DNA of 64,000 nucleotides from an uncultured Dokdonia sp. (GCF_947492815.1 NZ_CANLOB010000016.1:1-64000), one strand, 5' to 3'; counted from the first letter of the stretch, positions 26,956 through 36,472 are shown. Numbers and translations: made by a program. Notes: generated by a model from the letters alone, not told the origin.

Positions 26956-28278
26956 CTAATTGTATACTTCCTTTACAAATTCATCAAAAGTTACCTTCTT
27001 AGTCTTAAGGTTTACATTTTCCTTAAAGAAGGTTAACATTTTTTGATTCATTCGCTGCTCAGAAAGTCTTTTCACCTCTTCTTGGTTACCTAGAATACGT
27101 GCCGCAATGTCTTCTAACTCTTTATCTTCAGGATTCATCTGACCATACTGCATCATTTGCATTTTGATCATATCCTTAGCATATGTTTTTAATTCTTCAA
27201 AGGTTACTTGCAAGTTATTATCTTGAATAAGTTTCCCTTCTATAAGTTGGTAACGCAATCCTTTTTCAGAACGGTTATATTCTTCTATAGCTTCTTCTAT
27301 AGTCATTGGATTTTCTCCTGTAGACTGTATCCACTTTTGAAGGAAATCTGCAGGTAAATCAAATTTTGTTTCTGCTATAAGATGCTCAGTCACATCATTC
27401 ATTAACTGTTGATCACTTTGCTGTTGGAACTGCTTAGCAGCATCTTCTTTCATTTTCTCTTTAAGCTCAGTTACCGTCTTTACAGCATCTTTACCATATA
27501 GCTTATCAAATAATTCTTGATCAAACTCTGCAAGCTCTCTTGTATTTATTTCTGAGATTGTAAAAGCAACTTCTGCATTCAATTCTTTTGCTTCCTCTTC
27601 TGTTTTCTTAAAGGCATTTTGGTAGCTATGTCCTTCACTAAAAAGGCTTTTAGTTTTTACAGTAATTACATCTCCTGCTTTTGCTCCAAGAAAAGCATCT
27701 GTATTTTTCTTTCCTTTAAGCTGCGCAATTTCGAATGTAGCTGTATTATCAAGTTCTAATTCTTCATTTACAAAAGCACCTGTAACTTCAGCATCTTTTG
27801 TTACTTCCGTTTGAGAAATTAACTTCCCATATTGCTTTTGAATCGTAGTAAGTTGATTTTCGATCATTTTATCATCTGCATAAATCTCATACCCAACTAT
27901 TGCTTTCTTAGGTTTAAGATCTATATCAAACTTAGGAGCCATTCCTAATTCAAACTCGAAGCTATAATCATCTAAATTCCAATCAAAATCTTCTTGATTT
28001 TTAGGAAGTGGATTTCCAAGCACGTCTATTTTCTCTTCAGAAAGGAATTTACCTAATGCATCTTGAAGTAATTTATTTACTTCATCTACACGAACTGCCA
28101 TTCCATATTGCTTCTGAACAAGCCCCATTGGCACATGCCCTTTTCTAAAACCAGGAATATTTGCCGTTTTACGGTAATCCTTTAATATAGACTGCACTTT
28201 CTCCTGATAATCATCTTTAGCGATATCTACCTTGATAACCGCATTAAGCTCATCGATTTGCTCCTTTGTAATATTCAT
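26956..28278 (-). CDS. tig: Trigger factor
   Basis: A 440-aa ribosome-associated chaperone. The N-terminal ribosome-binding signature is GFRKGHVPMGLVQKQYG (about 41-57). A divergent FKBP-type prolyl isomerase middle domain (about 150-250) and a helical C-terminal arm domain (about 260-440) follow. It is encoded upstream of clpP-clpX, the common bacterial order. It may be transcribed with the small membrane protein gene before it, but its own promoter-like box lies 22 bp upstream. Family identity is clear despite low sequence conservation. Confidence 0.93.
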   Translation of the reverse strand: MNITKEQIDELNAVIKVDIAKDDYQEKVQSILKDYRKTANIPGFRKGHVPMGLVQKQYGMAVRVDEVNKLLQDALGKFLSEEKIDVLGNPLPKNQEDFDWNLDDYSFEFELGMAPKFDIDLKPKKAIVGYEIYADDKMIENQLTTIQKQYGKLISQTEVTKDAEVTGAFVNEELELDNTATFEIAQLKGKKNTDAFLGAKAGDVITVKTKSLFSEGHSYQNAFKKTEEEAKELNAEVAFTISEINTRELAEFDQELFDKLYGKDAVKTVTELKEKMKEDAAKQFQQQSDQQLMNDVTEHLIAETKFDLPADFLQKWIQSTGENPMTIEEAIEEYNRSEKGLRYQLIEGKLIQDNNLQVTFEELKTYAKDMIKMQMMQYGQMNPEDKELEDIAARILGNQEEVKRLSEQRMNQKMLTFFKENVNLKTKKVTFDEFVKEVYN

Positions 28279-28299
28279 TCTTCTCTTAATTTAAGGGCG

Positions 28300-28330
28300 C
28301 AAAAATACGTATTTTTTTACACCTCAACAA
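28300..28330 (-). promoter_or_regulatory. Candidate promoter of tig (TATTTTTG with TTG upstream)
   Basis: The -7 box TATTTTTG is the complement of 28300-28307. TTG boxes lie 17 bp (28325-28327) and 20 bp (28328-28330) upstream, bracketing the usual 19-bp spacing. Confidence 0.5.
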
Positions 28331-28334
28331 TGTT

Positions 28335-28703
28335 TTAATTTCTTCTATTCGGTTGTTTCACGTCTTCCTTAAGGAATTGAAATAAAATACTTTGAAATAT
28401 ACTTAGCAAAATACTAAACAATAATGCTGTTAAAACACCATTCACTTCAAAGCCTCCTATAAAATAATCTACTAATAAAATGAGTATTGCATTGATTACT
28501 AATAGAAAAAACCCAAAAGTAACTATTGTAATAGGCAATGTAAGTATCACCAAAATAGGCCTCACAATAAATCGTAGTAATGATAGCACAATAGCGACAC
28601 AGAGTGGTGTCATAAAACCTTCTTCTAGGTGAACACCTGGAAGAATTTTTGCAATAACAAGCACTGCGATAGTTGTGAGTATAATTTTAAAAATAGATTT
28701 CAT
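28335..28703 (-). CDS. Phage holin family (PF04020-type) membrane protein
   Basis: A 122-aa inner-membrane protein with about four hydrophobic helices: a short N-terminal one, VAIVLSLLRFIVRPILVIL, ITIVTFGFFLLVINAILIL and ALLFSILLSIFQSILF. The middle arrangement LRFIVRPILVILTLPITIVTFGFF is characteristic of the conserved family annotated as phage holin 4_2/YvlD-like. Despite the name this is a general bacterial membrane protein of unknown function, not evidence of a prophage. A terminator of the upstream lipase gene separates it from that operon. Confidence 0.85.
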   Translation of the reverse strand: MKSIFKIILTTIAVLVIAKILPGVHLEEGFMTPLCVAIVLSLLRFIVRPILVILTLPITIVTFGFFLLVINAILILLVDYFIGGFEVNGVLTALLFSILLSIFQSILFQFLKEDVKQPNRRN

Positions 28704-28732
28704 ACTGATATCTATAAAGCAAATAGAATACC

Positions 28733-28766
28733 AAAAAAAAAGATGCGCTAATTAGGCGCATCTTTT
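28733..28766 (-). terminator. Intrinsic terminator of the lipase/FadL operon
   Basis: AAAAGATGCGC (28738-28748) pairs with GCGCATCTTTT (28756-28766). On the minus strand nine T's complete it. Confidence 0.9.
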
Positions 28767-28793
28767 AAGGTTTTATAGATAAAAGACTGTCAT

Positions 28794-30338
28794 TTAGTCA
28801 TTACTTATAGTTACTGTTGCAAAGTTACCAATATCCACTCCAGGTATATTAGAACCATATCTCGCATTAATAGCATCTAGTAATACATTTGCCGTAAAAG
28901 CATATCCTCTAGGCGTTGGATGTACTCCATCAAGAGAGAAACCTCCTCCTGTTACGAAAGTAGATGTTAACGTACCTCCATTAAATGTCACACCTCCATT
29001 TGCTACTTGTTGTAACGCTGAACGTGCATCTGCAAAAGCAAGTCCGTTTGCACTTGCTAAAGACTGAATAGTTGTATTATAAGAATTTTGTGCTACTGTA
29101 ATTCTAGCTTGCTCTGCACTTGTTAATACAAACTGATCAGCTAGTGGTACAGAAACTCCATTAATTAACGTTGGATCATTATTGATTACTGTTCCTAATA
29201 TTCCTGCCGCTGTAAGAGGAAGGATATCATTTGCATTAGCTTGACGTAATTGACCTAGTAAAGTAGCTGTTGCTTCATCAAGAAATGCAGGAGGTCCTTG
29301 AAGGATCGCCGTTACATCTGTAAGATCATCATCCGTCATGATTGGGAAGTTTGCACCTTCTACAAAATTAACGTTACGAGACGCTGCCTCTTCTGCTGTA
29401 ATAACTCCAAAATTTACTAATGTTGGAAGTACTACAGTATTGTACAATGCAAAATTATCATTTAAAAATGCAGCCGTAGGCGCATCTAAAGGAATAGACT
29501 GTGTAGGAACTGTTGTAAAAAATGGAATAGAAGTTACATCTGGAATATTTACAAGAACACCATCTGCTCCATTAGCCGTTAAAGCTTCTACCATTTGAGA
29601 ATAAGCTCCTGCAAATACATTTGGATCAGTAATATCACTTCCTCCATATGTAGAAGGATCAAAATTACCCGTTTGATCTACTCCAGAACCTCCTGAAGTA
29701 GCATATCCTAAAATATCATTATTTCCTATCCATAAAGAAAAGAAAGAAGGGCTTTGAGCTACTGCATCTCCAATTACTGTTGCATCTGGAGAAGAAGCAA
29801 ATCTTACAAAATAAGGATTTGCACTTATAGGATTTGTCGTTAAACCTCCTATATTACCATATCCTGGAAATAACAAATCAAAACTTCTAGCTCCTGGCAC
29901 TCCTACATTATTAAAAGGACCTGAAAGGATATTTGAAACTTCTGTAGTAGGTGTTTGACCAATAATTGCTGGTCCAGGATTTCCGTTCTCATCTGTAGCC
30001 AACACAAAACGAGGGTTAAATCCTGGTATAGGATTTCCTCCTAAAAGTAATCCTCCTACATTATCATTCATTAGTGGTTGTGTAAAAGCACCTCCACCAG
30101 CAAGCGCAAATTGCTCTGCCATAATATTCGGATACGAATCTTCTTGTCCCGTAATGTATAATGTTCCGTCTGCAAATCCTGCAGTAAGAGAATTTCCTAC
30201 AGATACATAGTTAGAGAAATTTGCTTCTCCACTTGTATAAAATCCATCTTCATCAATTGGGGTATCAAATTCTGGCTCACAAGCCACAAACCCAAATCCT
30301 ATTGCAAGAACTGCTATATATTTTATATAATTTTTCAT
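28794..30338 (-). CDS. GDSL/SGNH-hydrolase lipoprotein
   Basis: A 514-aa surface or periplasmic lipoprotein. The signal sequence ends GFGFVAC, with lipid-attachment Cys at 20 followed by acidic residues, as in Bacteroidetes lipoprotein export. SGNH blocks are visible: block I SVGNSLTAGFADG with S50 (GNSL instead of GDSL), block III WIGNNDILGYA, and block V SLDGVHPTPRGYAF with the Asp and His. These hydrolyse esters of lipids or modified glycans. It is 11 bp downstream of an OmpP1/FadL channel gene on the same strand, which suggests lipid ester cleavage coupled to fatty-acid uptake. Confidence 0.9.
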   Translation of the reverse strand: MKNYIKYIAVLAIGFGFVACEPEFDTPIDEDGFYTSGEANFSNYVSVGNSLTAGFADGTLYITGQEDSYPNIMAEQFALAGGGAFTQPLMNDNVGGLLLGGNPIPGFNPRFVLATDENGNPGPAIIGQTPTTEVSNILSGPFNNVGVPGARSFDLLFPGYGNIGGLTTNPISANPYFVRFASSPDATVIGDAVAQSPSFFSLWIGNNDILGYATSGGSGVDQTGNFDPSTYGGSDITDPNVFAGAYSQMVEALTANGADGVLVNIPDVTSIPFFTTVPTQSIPLDAPTAAFLNDNFALYNTVVLPTLVNFGVITAEEAASRNVNFVEGANFPIMTDDDLTDVTAILQGPPAFLDEATATLLGQLRQANANDILPLTAAGILGTVINNDPTLINGVSVPLADQFVLTSAEQARITVAQNSYNTTIQSLASANGLAFADARSALQQVANGGVTFNGGTLTSTFVTGGGFSLDGVHPTPRGYAFTANVLLDAINARYGSNIPGVDIGNFATVTISND

Positions 30339-30349
30339 CGCTGTTTTTT

Positions 30350-31633
30350 TTAAAGTTTATAACTTAAACCAATACCAGGTGCAAATGCACTTGATTTATA
30401 AGTTCCTCTGAATGGAGCTGTCTGCCCATTAGTCTCAGTAAAGAAATCATAAGAAGCATCTATCTCTTCAAATCGTAGATATAAGAAAGATGCATCAATA
30501 GCAAACTTCTCATTTATATTATAGGTAAATCCTGCCGTAAATCCGTTAGAATCATTACGAGGTGTCTCTGGCGCAAAGAACCCTGGTTGTACAGGAGACT
30601 CATCAAAGTAATACCCTACTCTAAGATCTAGTTTGCCAGATGGAGAATATTGCGCTCCAAAACGATATGTGCTTGCATCTTTATAATTACGTGGATTTAA
30701 TGATTGTAATGCTACAGATCCATCAGGATTTAAGAAATCAATATCAAGAGATTCATACGCACTCCATTCTGCATAGTTATAATCAAAGGCAAATAACCAT
30801 TTTTCATTTGGTCTATATGACAATCCCACAGTCCATTCTGCTGGTAAAGGCAATGATGCTGTAAAATCAAATGTTCCGTTTGGAACTGGCGCAAGTGGTG
30901 AGTTAGGCACATTTGCAAATGTAGCTTCACCGTCTCCAGCTTCTACTTCTACATCTATTAATGAACGGTAATTGAATCCTAGCTTCCACTTATCTTCATT
31001 ATCAAGGTTTAATAACGCTCCTACAGACCATCCAAATTCTAAGATACCACTAGCATCTAATGTAACATTAGATCTATTTCCATCTAAATCTGTTAAGTTT
31101 CTAGATAGGTTACGGTTAAATTCTACTCCACCTATTGCTAAAATAGGTCCACCACCTATACTAAATCTATCTTTCACCACTTCCCAAGAAAATAATGGTT
31201 GTACATAAATAGACTGCAACTCTATATTATTAACAAGATGTGATCCTGCCCAGTCAGTAGGATACTCTACACTACTTCCATAAGGAGTGTATACTGCAAG
31301 TCCAAGAGCAAAGCTTTCACTTACTTTATAACTTCCATATAAATACACTGGTGTTCCTACTCCACTATCTGTTGAAGTTGCATCTCCAAATTGTGCATTT
31401 TGATATGATACATCTGCAAACACACCAAATCCTCCTACAGAAAGATTGATTTTATTCTCCAAATGAACTAACCCTGCTGGGTTAAAAAACGCTAGCTCTG
31501 CATTATTTACTACCGCAACTCCTGTATGACCCATAGCCAATGCTCGGTTACCCTGAAGACTTACACGGTATCCACCAGCATAAGTAACAGCACAAACAAG
31601 CATAAGTACGAATACACTTACTACTTTTTTCAT
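30350..31633 (-). CDS. OmpP1/FadL-family outer-membrane channel
   Basis: A 427-aa outer-membrane barrel. It has a signal peptide (about 1-19) and the FadL-type N-terminal hatch GGYRVSLQGNRALAMGHTGVAVVNNAELAFFNPAGL (about 20-55). The rest alternates as beta strands and ends in an aromatic-rich final strand (IGLSYKL). FadL relatives admit long-chain fatty acids and other hydrophobic compounds. It is first in an operon with the GDSL lipoprotein and has the best-matching Bacteroidetes promoter of the window just upstream. Confidence 0.93.
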   Translation of the reverse strand: MKKVVSVFVLMLVCAVTYAGGYRVSLQGNRALAMGHTGVAVVNNAELAFFNPAGLVHLENKINLSVGGFGVFADVSYQNAQFGDATSTDSGVGTPVYLYGSYKVSESFALGLAVYTPYGSSVEYPTDWAGSHLVNNIELQSIYVQPLFSWEVVKDRFSIGGGPILAIGGVEFNRNLSRNLTDLDGNRSNVTLDASGILEFGWSVGALLNLDNEDKWKLGFNYRSLIDVEVEAGDGEATFANVPNSPLAPVPNGTFDFTASLPLPAEWTVGLSYRPNEKWLFAFDYNYAEWSAYESLDIDFLNPDGSVALQSLNPRNYKDASTYRFGAQYSPSGKLDLRVGYYFDESPVQPGFFAPETPRNDSNGFTAGFTYNINEKFAIDASFLYLRFEEIDASYDFFTETNGQTAPFRGTYKSSAFAPGIGLSYKL

Positions 31634-31683
31634 AATTTAATTTAGGTTAAGATTTTATTATTGTTTTCTCAAAAGAAAGCAAG

Positions 31684-31713
31684 CAAAAATAGGATATTTT
31701 TAAGTTTTTACAA
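31684..31713 (-). promoter_or_regulatory. Consensus Bacteroidetes promoter, TTG-N19-TATTTTTG
   Basis: On the minus strand, TTG (complement of 31711-31713), exactly 19 bp, then TATTTTTG (complement of 31684-31691). It lies about 50 bp before the FadL-like start. Both boxes and the spacing fit the primary sigma consensus of this phylum. Confidence 0.75.
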
Positions 31714-31763
31714 TTTATTAACACACTTTATTATGCATACATAGTAAAATTTTAAGATAAATC

Positions 31764-32531
31764 TTACAAAAATGCTATTACTTCGCTATAAAATTGCCTA
31801 GGATTCTCGGCATGTAACCAATGTCCTACATTTGGGATTGTTATTAATTTTGCTTTCGCGAAAGCGGAAAAAATAGCATCTTCATCTTCTTCTTGTATAT
31901 AATTTGATGCTCCACCTCTTAAAAACAACGTAGGTTTTTCAAAATAAGCATTCTCTGGAAGCGCCTCTCCTATACGATCAACATGATGTATTAAAGCAGG
32001 CAAATTCATCCTAAGACCTAACTCACCTTTAGCTACCCAATAGAGGTTTTTCAATAAAAACTGACGCACCCCTACTTCTTTAATATATTGAGATAAAAAT
32101 GTATCTGCTTCTTTTCGACCTGTTAATGCTTCTTTATCTTTAGAAAGCGCTTCTAATCCTTCTAATATTGTTTGATGATGTTGTGGGTAAAACTTAGGTG
32201 CTATATCTGCCACTATTAATTTTGAGACAAGTTCTGGACACATAACTGCAAAAAGCATCGCTGTTTTTCCACCCATTGAATGTCCAATTAAAGCTATAGA
32301 AGACAAGTTTTTTTCTTCACAATAGTTCTTTATATCTATCGCCATAAGTTCATAACTAAATGCATCGTTATGAAAACTACGCCCATGATTACGCTGGTCT
32401 ACAAGATGTACTTCATATCCTTGTTCTGCAAATTGCTTTCCAAGTGTTTTCCAATTGTCGCCCATACCAAGAAAACCATGCAATATAATGAGTGGCTTTC
32501 CTTCTCCTATAATATTAGAATGTAATAGCAT
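31764..32531 (-). CDS. Alpha/beta-fold hydrolase (YbfF-like esterase)
   Basis: A 255-aa cytosolic hydrolase. The motifs are LHGFLGMGDNW (about 18-28), the nucleophile elbow GHSMGG with S85, and the catalytic His in NVGHWLHAENP near the C-terminus. The combination HGFLGMGDNW plus GHWLHAE is typical of YbfF-type acyl-CoA/ester hydrolases. It overlaps the end of pdxJ by one base, so it is co-translated. An exact copy of the dispersed palindrome lies within the gene (31852-31865) and is translated as AFAKA. Confidence 0.9.
   Translation of the reverse strand: MLLHSNIIGEGKPLIILHGFLGMGDNWKTLGKQFAEQGYEVHLVDQRNHGRSFHNDAFSYELMAIDIKNYCEEKNLSSIALIGHSMGGKTAMLFAVMCPELVSKLIVADIAPKFYPQHHQTILEGLEALSKDKEALTGRKEADTFLSQYIKEVGVRQFLLKNLYWVAKGELGLRMNLPALIHHVDRIGEALPENAYFEKPTLFLRGGASNYIQEEDEDAIFSAFAKAKLITIPNVGHWLHAENPRQFYSEVIAFL
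31852..31865. repeat. Exact palindrome core inside the hydrolase gene
   Basis: GCTTTCGCGAAAGC read as Ala-Phe-Ala-Lys-Ala (SAFAKAKL) shortly before the catalytic His region. It is one of four exact copies inside genes. Confidence 0.95.
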
Positions 32532-33244
32532 TAGCTTAATTTTTTAAGATATTGTATAATCACGGTTTCAAATCCAAGATATAGCGCTTCAGAAACTAAT
32601 GCATGACCTATCGAAACTTCTAATAATTCTGGAATACTATTTTTAAAATACGCTATATTTTCTAAAGAAAGATCATGACCTGCATTAATACCTAATCCTA
32701 ATTCATTTGCCACCAGCGCACTATCTATATATGGACGTATCGCAGTTTCCTTATCTGTAGCATACATCTTTGCATAACTTTCGGTATATAACTCGATACG
32801 GTCTGCACCAGTAGCTTTTGCTCCTTCGATCATTTCTTGTACAGGATCAACAAATATAGACGTACGTATTCCTTGGCTCTTAAATTCGCCGATGACCTCT
32901 TGTAAAAATGACTTATTTATTACGGTATCCCATCCTGCATCACTAGTAATAGCATCTATAGCATCTGGCACTAATGTTACTTGTGTAGGCTTTACCTCTA
33001 AAACAAGATCGATAAATTTTTGAACTGGATTTCCTTCTATATTAAATTCGGTAGTTACTATTTTTTTTAAATCCCGAGCATCTTGATATCGTATGTGTCG
33101 TTCATCAGGTCTTGGATGTATCGTAATACCTTGCGCTCCAAATTTTTCAAGATCAACAGAAACATTAACAACATTAGGCACATTTCCACCACGAGCATTA
33201 CGGAGTGTCGCTATTTTATTTACGTTTACACTTAATTTTGTCAT
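32531..33244 (-). CDS. pdxJ: Pyridoxine 5'-phosphate synthase
   Basis: A 237-aa enzyme joining 1-deoxyxylulose 5-phosphate and 3-amino-2-oxopropyl phosphate in vitamin B6 synthesis. Typical segments are [16 protein letters not shown] at the start, [33 protein letters not shown], and [11 protein letters not shown], ending [13 protein letters not shown]. Length and motif order are normal for PdxJ. It is followed with one-base overlap by the YbfF-like hydrolase and is divergent from the CBS/nadK operon. Confidence 0.97.
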   Translation of the reverse strand: MTKLSVNVNKIATLRNARGGNVPNVVNVSVDLEKFGAQGITIHPRPDERHIRYQDARDLKKIVTTEFNIEGNPVQKFIDLVLEVKPTQVTLVPDAIDAITSDAGWDTVINKSFLQEVIGEFKSQGIRTSIFVDPVQEMIEGAKATGADRIELYTESYAKMYATDKETAIRPYIDSALVANELGLGINAGHDLSLENIAYFKNSIPELLEVSIGHALVSEALYLGFETVIIQYLKKLS

Positions 33245-33270
33245 TATAAATATGGTATAAATTTTGAATA

Positions 33271-33278
33271 CAAAAATA
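33271..33278 (-). promoter_or_regulatory. Candidate -7 box TATTTTTG for pdxJ
   Basis: Exact TAnnTTTG match 26 bp before the pdxJ start. The -33 TTG is not found at the expected distance. Confidence 0.4.
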
Positions 33279-33323
33279 CAAAGACCCTGCCGCTAGGCGA
33301 GTTATTTTTCATTATTTTGCAGT

Positions 33324-33980
33324 ATGAGTATTACAGATTTTATAATTAACGATATCAAACCTGTCTCTGAGACAGCATCCATAGGTGAAGTACAAACTAT
33401 TTTTAGTCAGACAACACACTCACACGTCCCTATTTACAGAGACAACATATATGTAGGTTGCTTAGCTGAGAATGACACACATTGCTATGATGCGAATTGT
33501 ATTATATCTGATTATACGCATGCATACGAGCATTTTTTTGTGAGATATGAAACTAATTGGTTAGATATACTTGAGACATTTGCCCAGAACAGCGCTAATA
33601 TTATGCCTGTACTTGATGATGACAATCACTACATAGGATATTATGAACTTGCTGATGTTATGAATTTTTTCAACAACACTCCATTCATCAGTGAACCTGG
33701 TAGTGTCGTTATTATAGAAAAGGGCATACAAGACTATTCTTTCAGTGAAATAAGTCAAATTGTAGAGTCTAATGACGGAAAAATATGGGGAGGTTTTATT
33801 TCTAAAATAGAAAATGATGTTGCTCAGATCTCTATAAAAATTGGACGTGCTAATTTTAATGACATTCTTGCTGCTTTTAGAAGATATAGCTATAATGTCG
33901 TTTCGAGTCATCAAGAGGACACTTTCATCAAAGACTTAAGAGAACGCTCTCAATATTTAGAAAAATATCTTAACATATAA
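33324..33980 (+). CDS. CBS-domain protein
   Basis: A 218-aa soluble protein. Two CBS motifs occupy about 5-125 (SETASIGEVQTIFSQTTHSHVPIYRDNIYVG and NWLDILETFAQNSANIMPVLDDDNHYIGYYE), a typical adenosyl-ligand-sensing pair. The C-terminal region (about 135-205) has an ACT-like strand/helix order (GSVVIIEKGIQDYSFSEISQIVES). It lies 2 bp before nadK, so the two are co-translated; in Bacteroidetes this gene pair is conserved as far as I know. A role as regulatory partner of NAD kinase is inference. Confidence 0.88.
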   Translation: MSITDFIINDIKPVSETASIGEVQTIFSQTTHSHVPIYRDNIYVGCLAENDTHCYDANCIISDYTHAYEHFFVRYETNWLDILETFAQNSANIMPVLDDDNHYIGYYELADVMNFFNNTPFISEPGSVVIIEKGIQDYSFSEISQIVESNDGKIWGGFISKIENDVAQISIKIGRANFNDILAAFRRYSYNVVSSHQEDTFIKDLRERSQYLEKYLNI

Positions 33981-33982
33981 TC

Positions 33983-34867
33983 ATGAAAATAGGTATTTAC
34001 GGTCAATTTTATCATCAGGAAGCTGCGCATTATGTGCAACAATTACTGGATATACTAGACAAAAAGAAGATTGAAGTTATTATTGAAAAGAATTTTCTAG
34101 ACTTAATTCACGAGCAAGATTCAATTGACAAAAACTATAGGCATTTTAGCACTTTTGAAGAACTAGACACTAGTTATGATTTATTTTTCAGCATTGGAGG
34201 TGATGGTACGATACTAAAAACCGCAACATATATAAGAGACCTTAACATTCCTATTGTGGGAATTAACACTGGTCGATTAGGTTTTTTAGCCACTATCAAA
34301 AAACAAGAAATTGCAGCTTCTATAGAAAAAATCCTTGCAGGCAATTACACATTATCTCAACGAAGTTTATTACAGGTCACAACAGGTCAAGACACGAGTA
34401 TTTTTGGAGGTATTAATTTTGCATTAAACGAAATTGTAGTAAGTCGTAAAAACACGACTTCCATGATTTCTATCTCTACTCATTTAAATGGTGAATCGCT
34501 AACAAATTATTGGGCAGATGGACTCATAGTATCTACACCTACTGGATCTACAGGGTATTCGTTAAGTTGTGGAGGACCTGTTATAACGCCACACACCTCT
34601 AGTTTAATACTCACACCGATAGCTCCTCATAATTTAAACGCAAGACCTCTTGTGATTCCTGATAACACCACAATCACATTAAAAGTATCAGGAAGGGAGA
34701 AACAACATTTAATCTCTTTAGATTCAAGAATTGCTACGTTAGAAAATGAAACAATCATCACTTTAAAGAAAGCGCCTTTTACCATAAGCCTTATCAATTT
34801 AGAAGGAGAAAGTTTTTTAAAAACATTACGAGAAAAGCTTTTATGGGGAGAAGATAAACGCAACTAG
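33983..34867 (+). CDS. nadK: NAD kinase
   Basis: A 294-aa enzyme phosphorylating NAD to NADP. Hallmarks are SIGGDGTILK (about 72-81), the NTGRLGFLA stretch, the central TPTGSTGYSLSCGGP, and a beta-sandwich C-terminal half. Length is standard. It is the second gene of a cluster running CBS-nadK-porG-uppS-bamA-skp-skp-murI, all on the plus strand. The 156-bp gap before the next gene contains a promoter-like box. Confidence 0.97.
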   Translation: MKIGIYGQFYHQEAAHYVQQLLDILDKKKIEVIIEKNFLDLIHEQDSIDKNYRHFSTFEELDTSYDLFFSIGGDGTILKTATYIRDLNIPIVGINTGRLGFLATIKKQEIAASIEKILAGNYTLSQRSLLQVTTGQDTSIFGGINFALNEIVVSRKNTTSMISISTHLNGESLTNYWADGLIVSTPTGSTGYSLSCGGPVITPHTSSLILTPIAPHNLNARPLVIPDNTTITLKVSGREKQHLISLDSRIATLENETIITLKKAPFTISLINLEGESFLKTLREKLLWGEDKRN

Positions 34868-34998
34868 ACAATAATTTGCAATAAACAGTGTTAACTCTGT
34901 GTGTAGTTTAGATATATTTTCATTATCCTTTTATTAAAAAAGAAGGCTTCTCATAGATCATTATTCTGATAGAATAGTATCTACACGCACATTATTGT

Positions 34999-35006
34999 TA
35001 TATTTG
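34999..35006 (+). promoter_or_regulatory. Candidate -7 box TATATTTG before porG-like gene
   Basis: Exact TAnnTTTG match 17 bp before the ATG at 35024. The -33 TTG is not evident. It is a likely internal promoter for the uppS-bamA cluster. Confidence 0.4.
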
Positions 35007-35023
35007 CAAACTTTTACAGCTAT

Positions 35024-35707
35024 ATGAGGTATTTGACGATTGTAATAATCGCCATGTTTTTAGGCTTTAACTCTCAAGCACAAACTTATGAAGTAGGTTT
35101 GTTTGCTGGTGGGTCAAATTTTATAGGAGATGTTGGATCAACAAGTTACATTGCTCCAAACTCCCCTGTTATAGGTGGTATTTTTAAATGGAATCGTAGC
35201 AAGCGACATGCTTTTAGATTTACTGCGCTTTTTACACAGTTAGAAAGTTCAGACTCACAAAGTGATGAATCAAGAAGACAGCTTAGAGGTTATTCCTTTA
35301 AAAATAGTGTAAAAGAAGTTTCATTAGGTCTAGAATACACATTCTGGGATTTTGATATGTTTAATGATAGAAATCCTTCTACTCCCTATTTATATACAGG
35401 GTTTACATATTTTAATCACGATGAGCTAGCCCTAAATGGCAACAATGTTCAGAAAACTGGCACTGCTTGGGATTTTGCAATTCCAATGGTTCTAGGATAT
35501 AAAGCTGTTATTGGCACAAAATTTATTCTTGCATTTGAAATAGGCGCAAGATATACGCTAACAGATAACCTAGATGGTAGTGCTCCTGACGATGATGCTA
35601 ATGGAACATTACGTTTTGGAAATATAAACAATGATGACTGGTATATGTTTACAGGATTTACGGTAACTTATACCTTTGGGCGCAAACCATGTTTTTGTGC
35701 CTTCTAA
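35024..35707 (+). CDS. DUF6089 outer-membrane protein, PorG homologue
   Basis: A 227-aa outer-membrane beta-barrel. It has a signal peptide (about 1-19, ending NSQA) then VGLFAGGSNFIGDVGSTSYI, the hallmark start of the DUF6089 family, and a short eight-strand-type barrel ending FTVTYTFGRKPCFCAF. The Porphyromonas member PorG is an outer-membrane part of the type IX secretion system. Placement just before uppS and bamA is as commonly seen in Flavobacteria. The uppS ATG follows 8 bp after its stop. Confidence 0.88.
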   Translation: MRYLTIVIIAMFLGFNSQAQTYEVGLFAGGSNFIGDVGSTSYIAPNSPVIGGIFKWNRSKRHAFRFTALFTQLESSDSQSDESRRQLRGYSFKNSVKEVSLGLEYTFWDFDMFNDRNPSTPYLYTGFTYFNHDELALNGNNVQKTGTAWDFAIPMVLGYKAVIGTKFILAFEIGARYTLTDNLDGSAPDDDANGTLRFGNINNDDWYMFTGFTVTYTFGRKPCFCAF

Positions 35708-35715
35708 GTAATGAG

Positions 35716-36456
35716 ATGGACTTTTTAGATCAAATTAATCTCGATAAATTACCACGCCATATCGCTGTGATCATGGACGGTAATGGACGATGGGCAAAAA
35801 AACAAGGACTACTGCGAGCTGCTGGACATAAAAGAGGCACTCAAGCGGTACGAGAGACTGTTGAAGGATGCGCCGAAATAGGGATAGAGCATCTAACCTT
35901 ATATGCCTTCTCAACAGAAAATTGGAATCGCCCAAAAAAAGAAGTAGATACACTCATGAATCTACTCGTTTCTTCTTTAAAGAAAGAAATTAAAACACTT
36001 CAAAAAAATGACGTCTCGTTAAAAACGATTGGCAATATTGAATCGTTACCTAAAAAGGCTCAAAAAGAGCTAAAAGAAGTTATACATCAAACTAAAGATA
36101 ACAAAAGATTAAGAGTTACACTTGCCCTAAGCTATGGAGCTCGTGAAGAAATTCTTAAAACTGTAAAAGAAATAAGCGTTAAAGTTAAAAATAACATAAT
36201 TTCGCCCGATGAGATTGACGAGTCTTATATTAATAAGCATCTTTACACCCATGACATGCCAGATGTTGATTTACTTATAAGAACTAGCGGAGAGCAACGT
36301 GTTAGTAATTTTTTATTATGGCAAATAGCATATGCAGAGTTTTACTTTACAGAAGTATTATGGCCAGATTTTAAGAAAAAGAATTTACATGAAGCTATTT
36401 ACAATTACCAGAAAAGAGAACGAAGATTTGGAAAGACAAGTGAACAAATTCAATAA
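35716..36456 (+). CDS. uppS: Isoprenyl transferase (undecaprenyl diphosphate synthase)
   Basis: A 246-aa cis-prenyltransferase making the C55 carrier for peptidoglycan. The start is the ATG at 35716 (MDFLDQINLDKLPRHIAVIMDGNG); an earlier in-frame ATG at 35689 would overlap the porG-like gene and is not needed. Motifs are IMDGNGRWAKKQG with the catalytic Asp, TLYAFSTENWNRP, and the C-terminal RTSGEQRVSNFLLWQIAYAEFYFT. It is in the envelope cluster with bamA, whose start lies 17 bp downstream. Confidence 0.97.
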   Translation: MDFLDQINLDKLPRHIAVIMDGNGRWAKKQGLLRAAGHKRGTQAVRETVEGCAEIGIEHLTLYAFSTENWNRPKKEVDTLMNLLVSSLKKEIKTLQKNDVSLKTIGNIESLPKKAQKELKEVIHQTKDNKRLRVTLALSYGAREEILKTVKEISVKVKNNIISPDEIDESYINKHLYTHDMPDVDLLIRTSGEQRVSNFLLWQIAYAEFYFTEVLWPDFKKKNLHEAIYNYQKRERRFGKTSEQIQ

Positions 36457-36472
36457 CTTAATAAATCAAGGC

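Noticed and set aside
28335..28703. Prophage remnant suggested by the holin-family name
   Set aside because: The family is a common chromosomal membrane protein; no phage genes lie nearby.
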